Shown: in pieces, positions 51,446-58,591 of the stretch
Position numbering within the stretch: position 1 is the first letter of the stretch
Layout of the letters: each line of letters starts with the position of its first letter
Assembly: GCF_001612615.1 (NCBI RefSeq)
Contig: NZ_BDAU01000021.1
Span: 1-64,000 of the forward strand
DNA from: Nocardia amikacinitolerans NBRC 108937
Lineage (GTDB): Bacteria > Actinomycetota > Actinomycetes > Mycobacteriales > Mycobacteriaceae
DNA: 64,000 bases
Reading direction: 5' to 3'
Program-made: the position numbers and the translations under genes
Notes under the pieces: generated by a model
What the model saw: the letters and a program-made list of their open reading frames with translations, nothing else
The model's database searches: none
Told to the model about the DNA's origin: nothing

Positions 51446-52207
51446 TCACATGCGGCGGATGCCGTTGAGGAAGGGGCAACCCGCCAAGGTGCGGACGGCG
51501 CGGCTGAGGGATTCGACGTCGTTGGCCGGGGCGCTGAACGGGAGGCGGAAGTCGTGGTCGCCGTCGTGACCTTCGACGCGAAGGGTGACGCCGTAGCGGT
51601 CGATGGCGAGCGGGTGCACGGTGCCGGTCTGCAGGCGCGGCGGTAGATGCCGGGCGAGCTGGGCGATGACGTCGGCGTGGTCGGCGTCCATGTGCTGCAA
51701 CCAGGCGGATTCCATCGTGCAGAACGGGTCCGGCTCGGCGAGCCGCAACTCCTCGACACAGACCGCTTCGGCGCCGGTGGAGTCGGCCATGACGGCGCTG
51801 TTGATCACCAGGCGCAGCAGCGTGGCGGTGTGACCGACGTCGAGCAGCGCTGGGTCCGGGTTGTCCTTGGCGACCTCGCCGGCCAGCACGCGCTGGGCCT
51901 GCGCGGGCACGGCGCGCACGGTCCCGCGCAACCACACCAGGGCGCGGACCGGCTCGCGCAGCGGCAGCGGCGCGTGATCGGTGAGTTCGAGCACCGCCGC
52001 CGCGCCGCCGGGCCCGGAGTTACCGATCAGCACCGCCGCGAGCGAGCCGTTCGGCACCGCGATCACCACATCCCCGCACTGGCGCAGGTGGTGCACCGAC
52101 GTCGGGGTCGGGTCGATACCCGGCAGCGCGAGAACCGCCTGCTCCGCGTGGGCGCACGCGCTGCGCACCCGCTCGGCGGTGGTAGGCGCGACGGTCGGAT
52201 TCGGCAT
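51446..52207 (-). CDS. DUF2470 domain protein under an iron box
   Basis: A 253-residue protein. The N-terminal part resembles the split-barrel of haem-utilisation/HugZ-type proteins, and the C-terminal DUF2470 part shows AWLQHMDADHADVIAQLARH and the closing DFRLPFSAPANDVESLSRAV, typical of the family. Homologues are linked to haem binding and iron use. The ATG at 52207 has CGGAGG upstream. A 16/19 IdeR/DtxR box lies 33 bp before the start (52240-52258), so iron repression is likely. The locus corresponds to M. tuberculosis Rv3839, which I recall as iron-regulated. Confidence 0.86.
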   Translation of the reverse strand: MPNPTVAPTTAERVRSACAHAEQAVLALPGIDPTPTSVHHLRQCGDVVIAVPNGSLAAVLIGNSGPGGAAAVLELTDHAPLPLREPVRALVWLRGTVRAVPAQAQRVLAGEVAKDNPDPALLDVGHTATLLRLVINSAVMADSTGAEAVCVEELRLAEPDPFCTMESAWLQHMDADHADVIAQLARHLPPRLQTGTVHPLAIDRYGVTLRVEGHDGDHDFRLPFSAPANDVESLSRAVRTLAGCPFLNGIRRM

Positions 52208-52239
52208 GCGGACCTCCGTGGTGATGGCGGCGGCGTTGA

Positions 52240-52258
52240 TTAGGTAAACCTAAGCTAA
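52240..52258. promoter_or_regulatory. IdeR/DtxR iron box
   Basis: TTAGCTTAGGTTTACCTAA (minus strand) matches TTAGGTTAGGCTAACCTAA at 16 of 19 positions. It lies 33 bp ahead of the DUF2470 start and 72 bp ahead of the divergent hypothetical gene at 52330. Confidence 0.82.
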
Positions 52259-52329
52259 GTGAGCCGCCCTCGATCTGCAAGCGTTACCTTCCGGCTGATT
52301 CCAGAATCTGGGCCCGCTACGGTGATCTC

Positions 52330-52755
52330 GTGGGAGATGCGACACCGACGGCAGGCAACGGCGCGAACGAACCGGTGCTGGTCACGCTGTCCACCCCGGC
52401 CCGCCGCAGCCTGGTCGACGGGCTCGTTCGCCCCGTCGGCTCCGTTCCCGAGGCCCCGACTCTGGACGCCGACGCCCCCGACTCCGACATCGCCGACTTC
52501 CTCGCCGCCATCGCGCATTCCGACACCGGATTCGTCGCGCGCACGGATGACGGTGCGCGCGCGGTCGCCATCGTCGCCGCGACCGCTGCGGCATTGTGCG
52601 GGGACGACATTCGGGATGCGCTCGTTCGGCCGGACATCGCGTTCTTGACCGGTTTGAAACCGCCCGCGGTCGAGGCCGTTCGGGGGGTTCTGCTCGCCGT
52701 GGAAACCGCCGAGCCGGAGCCGGTTCGTCGCGCGCTGGGTGTGCTCGCTCCGTGA
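52330..52755 (+). CDS. Conserved hypothetical protein upstream of pheA
   Basis: A 141-residue soluble protein with no recognised family. It is Ala/Asp-rich, starts MGDATPTAGNGANEPVLVTL, and has GFVARTDDGARAVAIVAATA followed by helices to LGVLAP. There is no signal peptide, membrane segment or cysteine-based motif; the single Cys is in ALCGDD. The GTG at 52330 is supported by TACGGT 6 nt upstream. It is divergent from the iron-box DUF2470 gene and 85 bp before pheA, with separate leaderless signals. The function is unknown. Confidence 0.7.
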   Translation: MGDATPTAGNGANEPVLVTLSTPARRSLVDGLVRPVGSVPEAPTLDADAPDSDIADFLAAIAHSDTGFVARTDDGARAVAIVAATAAALCGDDIRDALVRPDIAFLTGLKPPAVEAVRGVLLAVETAEPEPVRRALGVLAP

Positions 52756-52840
52756 GCGGTCGTCGGTTTCGGTGCTTCGCCGCAGACCCGCCCCCCACGA
52801 ACCGGTTTGCTGTGTCGTCACCGCTTGTAATGTCGTAGGG

Positions 52841-53755
52841 GTGCCGCGCATCGCGTATTTCGGACCGTCCGGAACCTTCACCGAGATGGCCCTCGCCAAG
52901 CTCGAGTCCTCGGCGGTCTTCGACAGACCCGTCGAGCGGGTCGCCGCGCCCAGTCAGGGCGCGGCGCTGGAGCTGATCCGGTCCGGCGATGTCGACGGCG
53001 CGGTCGTTCCGATCGAGAGCTCCGTGGAGGGGTCGATCTCGGCCACGCTGGATTCGCTGGCGATCGGGCCGCGGTTGCAGATCGTCGCTGAGACGGAGCT
53101 GGAGGTCAGCTTCACCATTCTGGCGCGGCCGGGCACCGAGCTGGCCGACGTGCGCACGCTCGCCGCGTACCCGGTGGCCGCCGCACAGGTGCGGATGTGG
53201 ACCGCGCGGCGCTTGCCCGACGCGGAGATCTACACGTCGGCCTCGAATGCCGCCGCCGCCGAGGACGTCGCGGCCGGGCGCGCCGACGCCGCGGTCTCCA
53301 CCGCGCTGGCGGGGGAGCGGCTCGGGCTGACCGCACTGGCTTCCGGGGTGGCCGATCACGAGCAGGCGATCACCCGCTTCGTGCTGGTCACCAGGCCGCG
53401 CGTGGCGCCGGCCCCGACCGGTGCCGACCGCACCTCGATCGTCTTGGAGCTGGCGAACGAGCCCGGCTCGCTGATGCGCGCGTTCGCCGAGTTCGCGACG
53501 CGCGGCATCGACCTGACCAGGATCGAATCCCGGCCCACCCGAACGGGAATGGGCACCTACCGGTTCTATCTCGACTGCGTCGGGCATATCGATGACACCG
53601 CGGTGGCCGAGGCGCTCAAGGCGCTGCACCGCACGGCTCGGATCCGCTTCCTCGGTTCCTGGCCCGCGACTTCGGCGACCGGGACGCCGCCGCCGTCCGA
53701 CGAGGCGGCCGCGGAGTGGCTGACTCAGTTACGAAAGGGGGTGGCGGACTTATGA
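52841..53755 (+). CDS. pheA: Prephenate dehydratase
   Basis: A 304-residue enzyme converting prephenate to phenylpyruvate for phenylalanine. The catalytic domain starts VPRIAYFGPSGTFTEMAL and holds VPIESSVEGSISATLD, a SASNAAAAEDVA pattern and the TRF motif (AITRFVLV). A C-terminal ACT domain (SIVLELANEPGSLMRAFAEF, then RIESRPTRTGMGTYRF) binds phenylalanine for feedback. The GTG at 52841 has TAATGT 7 nt upstream. It overlaps the phosphatase gene by 4 bp (ATGA), as Rv3838c-Rv3837c do in M. tuberculosis. Confidence 0.96.
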   Translation: MPRIAYFGPSGTFTEMALAKLESSAVFDRPVERVAAPSQGAALELIRSGDVDGAVVPIESSVEGSISATLDSLAIGPRLQIVAETELEVSFTILARPGTELADVRTLAAYPVAAAQVRMWTARRLPDAEIYTSASNAAAAEDVAAGRADAAVSTALAGERLGLTALASGVADHEQAITRFVLVTRPRVAPAPTGADRTSIVLELANEPGSLMRAFAEFATRGIDLTRIESRPTRTGMGTYRFYLDCVGHIDDTAVAEALKALHRTARIRFLGSWPATSATGTPPPSDEAAAEWLTQLRKGVADL

Positions 53756-54426
53756 ACGAGATCGCGGGCAAGCTGATCCTGGTCCGGCACGGCGAGACCG
53801 AAGGCAACGTCGCAAAGATTCTCGACACCAGGGTGCCCGGGCTGCCATTGACCGAACGCGGTGCGGCCCAAGCGAAGACGTTCGGTTCGAACCTGCTCGC
53901 GCCGCCGCGCGCGCTGCTCTCCTCGGTCGCCTTGCGCGCCAGGCAGACCGCGAGCTACATCGAAGCGGCGACGGGCGTGGCGGCCGACGTCCTCGACGAC
54001 GTGCACGAGGTCCAGGTCGGCGAACTGGAAGGCCTGAACGACCCCGATGCGCACCGGACCTTCCAGCGCATCTACCGCGCCTGGCACGAGGGCGACCTGA
54101 CCGAGCGGGTGCCCGGCGGCGAATCCGGCGAGGACGTCCTCGCGCGATTCCTCCCGGTCGTCGAGACCCTGCGCACGTCCTTCCTGCTGCCCGAGGCGGG
54201 CGGCGGCGACGTGCTGCTGGTCAACCACGGCGCGGCGATGCGACTGGTCGCGCGCACCCTCAGCGGCGTTGCGCCGCCGTTCACCACGAACAACCACCTC
54301 GACAACACCGAAACCATCGAGTTGGTCCCGCGCCCCGACGGCGGCTGGGACTGCATCCGCTGGGGCCGCTTCGTCCCGCCCTTCGGCTACGAGGTCTCAC
54401 CGACCGCCGACGACCCGATGGGCTGA
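53752..54426 (+). CDS. Histidine phosphatase coupled to pheA (Rv3837c-like)
   Basis: A 224-residue phosphoglycerate-mutase-like phosphatase. It has LVRHGETEGNVAKI with the phosphoacceptor His13, SSVALRARQTASYIE with the conserved Arg, acid EVQVGELEGL and LLVNHGAAMRLV with the second His. The ATG at 53752 overlaps the pheA stop. A phosphatase rather than mutase role is likely given its family position; the substrate is unknown. The pairing with pheA is conserved in mycobacteria, which hints at a role near aromatic amino acid metabolism or simply shared control. Confidence 0.9.
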   Translation: MNEIAGKLILVRHGETEGNVAKILDTRVPGLPLTERGAAQAKTFGSNLLAPPRALLSSVALRARQTASYIEAATGVAADVLDDVHEVQVGELEGLNDPDAHRTFQRIYRAWHEGDLTERVPGGESGEDVLARFLPVVETLRTSFLLPEAGGGDVLLVNHGAAMRLVARTLSGVAPPFTTNNHLDNTETIELVPRPDGGWDCIRWGRFVPPFGYEVSPTADDPMG

Positions 54427-54470
54427 GCGGTACTCCGCCCTCGAATCGTCGCCGTTGCCATCCTCGTACC

Positions 54471-54490
54471 GCCGATCCTCGAGGATCGGC
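54471..54490. terminator. Perfect 20-bp palindrome between converging genes
   Basis: GCCGATCCTCGAGGATCGGC is fully self-complementary with no loop. It lies between the converging phosphatase and EspG genes. It may act as a terminator hairpin or as a protein-binding dyad. Confidence 0.6.
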
Positions 54491-54496
54491 TCCGCA

Positions 54497-55324
54497 CTAC
54501 TTCGCCGCGGTCTGCGGGAAGTCCTCCCGCTCCGGCAGCGAATTCATCAGGTCCAGCAACGCCGTCCGCAGACGCGCCGTCGTCCCCGAGCTGATCGACG
54601 ACCACTTCGTCCCGTCGTCGGCGACACTGGCCGTGATCAGGAACCGCCCGCCGCGCGTGTTGAAGATCGCGATGTGGTTGTCCGAGATGTCCCGGGTCCC
54701 GTCGCCGTACGCGACGCCGGAAATCTGCGCGTGCGAATGGATTTCGACAAGCGCCGAAGCCAGCGCCTGCGCGTCGCGGTTCGGGTTGCACACCTTCGCC
54801 AACCGGTTGGCCGTCGCCGCGGCGTCGCCGGTCTCGTTGAAGATCGGTGCGAGCAACTCGGTCTCGGCGTTCATGCTTTCCAGCTCGAGCGGCTCGGCCG
54901 GACCGAGCGCCGCGACGATCGGTCCAGGCAGATCCTCTTCCACCTCGTCGATGACATAGGACTCCGGCCCGCGGAGGGCGACGACCACCAGGTCGTCACC
55001 CTTCGCGAGACACAACCGGCTGACCTGCCCCTCGACGTTCCACCGCAGCGCGAGCACCCAGTGCGGCCGGTACAGCGTCCGCAACCGGTCCTCGAGTTCC
55101 CGGTGGACGATGCCGTCGATCAGGAAGTCCCGCTCGACGAGCGACTGGGCGGCCACGTCCATCGCGGCGTCGTGGTCGGTCTGGTTGTCGTAGCGACCCA
55201 TCGCTTGCAGCACGACGGGAAGCTCGTCGATCTCCAGTTTCTCCAGGAGGAACTGCATTTCGTCGAGCGACAACGTGACGCCACCGAGCATCGACGGGCC
55301 GCGGCCCGCACCCAGAATCGTCAC
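54497..55324 (-). CDS. EspG family ESX secretion-associated chaperone
   Basis: A 275-residue EspG-like protein: LSLDEMQFLLEKLEIDELPVVL at the start (split for length), VERDFLIDGIVHRELEDRLR, and a central YVIDEVEEDL, the EspG fold of two alpha/beta halves. EspG binds the PPE end of PE-PPE pairs in the cytosol and keeps them soluble for a type VII system. It overlaps the PPE stop by 4 bp, the expected PE-PPE-EspG order. No ESX core gene (eccC, esx) lies in this window, so the secretion machine must be elsewhere. Confidence 0.88.
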   Translation of the reverse strand: MTILGAGRGPSMLGGVTLSLDEMQFLLEKLEIDELPVVLQAMGRYDNQTDHDAAMDVAAQSLVERDFLIDGIVHRELEDRLRTLYRPHWVLALRWNVEGQVSRLCLAKGDDLVVVALRGPESYVIDEVEEDLPGPIVAALGPAEPLELESMNAETELLAPIFNETGDAAATANRLAKVCNPNRDAQALASALVEIHSHAQISGVAYGDGTRDISDNHIAIFNTRGGRFLITASVADDGTKWSSISSGTTARLRTALLDLMNSLPEREDFPQTAAK

Positions 55325-56475
55325 TTAGCCGTCCCGGCAGGGTCGGCGCCGATGACGCCGTCGGCGGAGAAACGACCGTCGGTGAAGTGATCGCCACGCA
55401 GGTAGTCCGCGCCCTTGTGCTCCGACTCGTCGTCCTCGGCGCCGCGCGCGTTGCCGAGCAGCGGGCTGCCCGCCGGGTTGGTGGCGGCCGGACGGACCGG
55501 CGCGGCATCGACCCTGGCGACGACCTCGGCCATCGGAGCGGCGGCGGGCGCGTTGGTCGGCAAACCAGAACCCCAGCCGTCCGGCAGCTTCAGCGAGCCG
55601 TTGTTCAGGTTGACGCTCGGTCCGAAGGTCGCCGAGCGGGTCGAGGTGGTGGTCGCCGCGGCGCCCGCCATGCCGCCCGCCATCAACGTCATCGGCGCGG
55701 CGGGCGCGACGCTCGGCGCGCCAGCGCTGGTGACCGCCGCGATCGCGTTGGCGCCGATGTTGCCGACGGTGCTCACGCCACCGGTGGCGACGGTGCCAGC
55801 GACGTTGGCCACCTGGGTCGCCGCGCTGGCGACGGCCGGGTTGTTCACCACCGAGACGGCGGTCGCGATGGCCGACTGCACCGGGTCACCCTGGAAGGTG
55901 GCCTCGGCAGAGCCGGGGTCGGCGGTGCCCGCGCCGTTGGCGATCGGCGGCGGGTTGTAGAACTCGCCGGGGGTGGTGACGGTCGCGGTGGTCGCCGCCT
56001 CGTAGGTCTCCATGACCAGCGCGGCGCGAATGTCCATCGCGTGCTTGGCGAGTTCGGCCGCCTCCCACGCGCCCGACACCGCGCCCGCGGGGTTCGCGGA
56101 GACGAAGACGGCGGTGTTGGTGGCGATGATCTCGGGCGGGCTCGGCATGGTCAGCGCGGCAACGGTGTAGGCGGTGGCGTTCGCCGCGGCCTTGGCTCCC
56201 ATCGAGGCGGCCATGACGCCCTGCTGCTCCGCCCAGCCGGTGAATCCGACCAGCCGGGACAGCGCCGCGATGCCGTTGACACCCTGCATGCCGACGCCCA
56301 GCTCGGCCATCACGCGGGTGACGGTCGCGGTCGCGTCGACCCAGGCCGCGGTGAGCCCGCCCCACGCGGTGGCGGCGGCCGAGATCGGTACGGCGTGCGC
56401 GCCCGAATGCAGCAGCGCGGAATTCACTTCGGCCATGCGGGGCAGCCAGAACACCCCGGTGATACCTGCGGTCAT
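55321..56475 (-). CDS. PPE domain protein
   Basis: A 384-residue PPE-type protein. The N-terminal 175 residues are helical (VNSALLHSGAHAVPISAAATAW, split; AWVDATATVTRVMAELG). The usual PPE is replaced by LPRMAEVNS, keeping the ENS-like turn but not the Pro-Pro-Glu itself. The C-terminal part is Ala/Gly/Pro/Thr-rich low complexity with an Asp/Lys/His-rich end (DDESEHKGADYLRGDHFTDG). It would pair with the PE protein encoded 34 bp upstream, bind EspG and be exported by a type VII system. The ATG at 56475 is preceded by AAGGGGAGAAA. The exported function is unknown. Confidence 0.88.
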   Translation of the reverse strand: MTAGITGVFWLPRMAEVNSALLHSGAHAVPISAAATAWGGLTAAWVDATATVTRVMAELGVGMQGVNGIAALSRLVGFTGWAEQQGVMAASMGAKAAANATAYTVAALTMPSPPEIIATNTAVFVSANPAGAVSGAWEAAELAKHAMDIRAALVMETYEAATTATVTTPGEFYNPPPIANGAGTADPGSAEATFQGDPVQSAIATAVSVVNNPAVASAATQVANVAGTVATGGVSTVGNIGANAIAAVTSAGAPSVAPAAPMTLMAGGMAGAAATTTSTRSATFGPSVNLNNGSLKLPDGWGSGLPTNAPAAAPMAEVVARVDAAPVRPAATNPAGSPLLGNARGAEDDESEHKGADYLRGDHFTDGRFSADGVIGADPAGTAK

Positions 56476-56509
56476 GTTTGTTTCTCCCCTTGTGTTTCGA
56501 TGTCCGCTA

Positions 56510-56833
56510 TCAGGCGCCGATGGTGCCCGCGACGCCGCGCATCACGCCGGCCTTGACGACGTCCTCGGCGACGTGGGTGGCGAGCTGCATGCGCAGAACG
56601 GCTGCGGCATGGTGCAACTCGAGAATGCCCTGGGCGACGGAGCCGTCGTGCGTCGCGGCGGCCTTGTTGAAGTGGTGGGCGGCGAGCAGCGACACCTCGT
56701 CGGCGCCGGACGGGAGGACGTGCGTCGCCGGGGCGGTGACCGCCGCGGCGGCGGCCAGTCGTTCGGCCAGCAAGTCCAGCTCGGCAGCGGCGGCGAGGAT
56801 GACCTCGGGCGAGATCGAAACGTGGCCAACCAT
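56510..56833 (-). CDS. PE domain protein
   Basis: A 107-residue PE-family protein: VSISPEVILAAAAELDLLAE (the PE motif is SPE at about 8-10), then two Ala-rich helices with a turn near THVLPSGADEVS. The end carries AVLRMQLATHVAEDVV, where a YxxxD/E-type export signal would be expected in mycobacteria; here no Tyr is seen, so the signal may be carried differently. The ATG at 56833 follows AGAAGGAG. It forms an operon with PPE and EspG. Confidence 0.88.
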   Translation of the reverse strand: MVGHVSISPEVILAAAAELDLLAERLAAAAAVTAPATHVLPSGADEVSLLAAHHFNKAAATHDGSVAQGILELHHAAAVLRMQLATHVAEDVVKAGVMRGVAGTIGA

Positions 56834-57025
56834 TACTCGACTCCTTCTAGTGGCGGCTATGGGGCGGAACCACGAGAATTCCCCCTACGAGTGATAGGAC
56901 GCGACAGCCACGCGATCGGTTCCATCGAATCCCCTACTTCTTTGCGATCTTGCCAGCCGCCCGCGCTCCCCTGCGCACCGTGTCCGTCCGGATGAACGCG
57001 GCTCGCACCGACGACTTGGTCAAGA

Positions 57026-57376
57026 CTAGCCCCATCCCAGCTGATGCAACCGGTCTTCGTCAATGCCGAAATAGTGTGCGATCTCGTGGATCACAGTGAT
57101 CGCGACCTCCTCGACGACCTCTTCGTCGTCGGCGCAGATCTCCAGAATCGCGTCGCGATAGATGGTGACCGTGTCGGGCAGCGAGCCGCCGTACTGACTG
57201 TCCCGCTCGGTCAACGCGATTCCGTGATAGAGCCCCAGCAGATGCGGGTCTTCCATATTGCGCGGCTCGATCAGCACGACCACATTGTCGATGGCGCGCG
57301 CGAGCTCGTCCGGGATCAAATCCAATGCGTCGGAGACCAGTTCCTCGAACCGGTCCTCGGACATGAAGACCGCCAT
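57026..57376 (-). CDS. Zincin-like metallopeptidase family protein (Rv3836-like)
   Basis: A 116-residue protein with the zinc motif HEIAHYFGIDED (HExxH plus a downstream acidic residue) near the C-terminus, preceded by DTVTIYRDAI and EEVAITVI. This is the small actinobacterial metallopeptidase family to which Rv3836 belongs. Whether it is an active protease is untested in the family. The start at 57376 is used; an internal ATG 12 nt on (MSEDRF) is possible. It lies 13 bp after the septum-formation gene and is cotranscribed with it. Confidence 0.88.
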   Translation of the reverse strand: MAVFMSEDRFEELVSDALDLIPDELARAIDNVVVLIEPRNMEDPHLLGLYHGIALTERDSQYGGSLPDTVTIYRDAILEICADDEEVVEEVAITVIHEIAHYFGIDEDRLHQLGWG

Positions 57377-57389
57377 GAATTCGCGCGCC

Positions 57390-58532
57390 CTACCTCGGCC
57401 GTGGTTGCGGCGGCAGCGGGGCGGCGCCGGGCAGCGGCGCGGGTGTGGAGCGACCCGAATTCGGCGGCGGCACAGGGGCTTGGCCGTTGATCAGGATCTC
57501 GCCCTTTGCCGAACCGGTGATGGGCGCGAAACCCTCGCGGTCGGTGCCCTTGCCGATCATGCAGTCCAGTTTGCGGCTGCCCGCGAGCCAGCTGCGCGCG
57601 TCGACGTAATCGAAGAACAGCGTCAGCGTCTTGTCGCGGATCGCCTCGGGGGAGCCGAGGTACTCGGTGGCCGCGTTGGCGCACTGCTCCTCGACGTACT
57701 TGTCCTGCTCTTCCTTGGCGGGCGGGCCGCCGGTGAAATGCGCGCCGAGATCGACGGTCGCGACGATCTCCACCGCGTGCGCCTGCGCGCAGTCCACCGG
57801 GTCGGTCGGCAGATTCTGGTTGATGCCGAGACAGGTGCCCGCCTGGAAGACCCGAGACTGGTCGTGTTCCACCGCGCTGCCCTGGGACGGCAGCGGCGTC
57901 CCGGTGCTGCCGGAGAACTGGAGACCGCAGCGCAGGGTGCGGTCGCCGTTCTTCCAGCCCTCCGGGCTCGGGTACATCAGCCCGACGACGTAGCGCCCGC
58001 GCGGGTCGAACTTCCCGTTCATGTACTGCTGCACCGCGGGCACGCAGTGCTCTTCCTTGAGCTCGGTGAGCCGTAGCGAGTCGGGGAACCGCGAGCCTGG
58101 GCCGAATTCGACGCCCGGGTACCTGCTCATGTCGATGTCGGCGGCGACCTCGAACAGATGCCTGCTGCCGCAGGACACCTTCACCAGGTCGCTGCGGTCG
58201 GGTTTGGTCCAGCTCAGGCAGTCGCCCTTGGCCGCGGTGCCGAACTCCTTGTCCAGCACGGTGTGCGCGGGCGCGCCGGGGTTGTGCGCTTCCAGGCCCG
58301 CCTCGTTCTCGAAGCCGGTCACGAACAGCGTGACCAAGGCCGCGGTGACGGCGCCCGCCGCGACGGCGAGCAGACCCCAGCGCAGCGTCGGCGCGGACAG
58401 GTGCAGCCCGCCGCCGTCGGCCAGCGCTTGGCGCGCGGACGCCAAGGATCGAGGGAACGAACCCGAGCGCGCCGAGGCACCAGCCGGCGACTTCTCGGGC
58501 TGCGGAGTCTGGGACACATCATCGGAGGACAT
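57390..58532 (-). CDS. Septum formation family membrane protein (Rv3835-like)
   Basis: A 380-residue protein with one membrane helix (LLAVAAGAVTAALVTLFVTG at about 54-73) and an extracellular part with two repeats of the septum-formation domain: GDCLSWTKPD...CGSRHLFEVAADI and GTCLGINQNLPTDPVDCAQAH followed by AVEIVATVDL. Cysteines in each repeat suggest disulfides. A Pro-rich C-terminus ends the protein. The name comes from a Pfam domain; a direct role in division is not proven. Adjacent to the metallopeptidase, as in M. tuberculosis Rv3835-Rv3836. Confidence 0.88.
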   Translation of the reverse strand: MSSDDVSQTPQPEKSPAGASARSGSFPRSLASARQALADGGGLHLSAPTLRWGLLAVAAGAVTAALVTLFVTGFENEAGLEAHNPGAPAHTVLDKEFGTAAKGDCLSWTKPDRSDLVKVSCGSRHLFEVAADIDMSRYPGVEFGPGSRFPDSLRLTELKEEHCVPAVQQYMNGKFDPRGRYVVGLMYPSPEGWKNGDRTLRCGLQFSGSTGTPLPSQGSAVEHDQSRVFQAGTCLGINQNLPTDPVDCAQAHAVEIVATVDLGAHFTGGPPAKEEQDKYVEEQCANAATEYLGSPEAIRDKTLTLFFDYVDARSWLAGSRKLDCMIGKGTDREGFAPITGSAKGEILINGQAPVPPPNSGRSTPAPLPGAAPLPPQPRPR

Positions 58533-58591
58533 CGCGGTCCATCATGGCAGCGTCTGCCCTCCGGTGCCACGACCTGGCCGAATCCGCGCGT

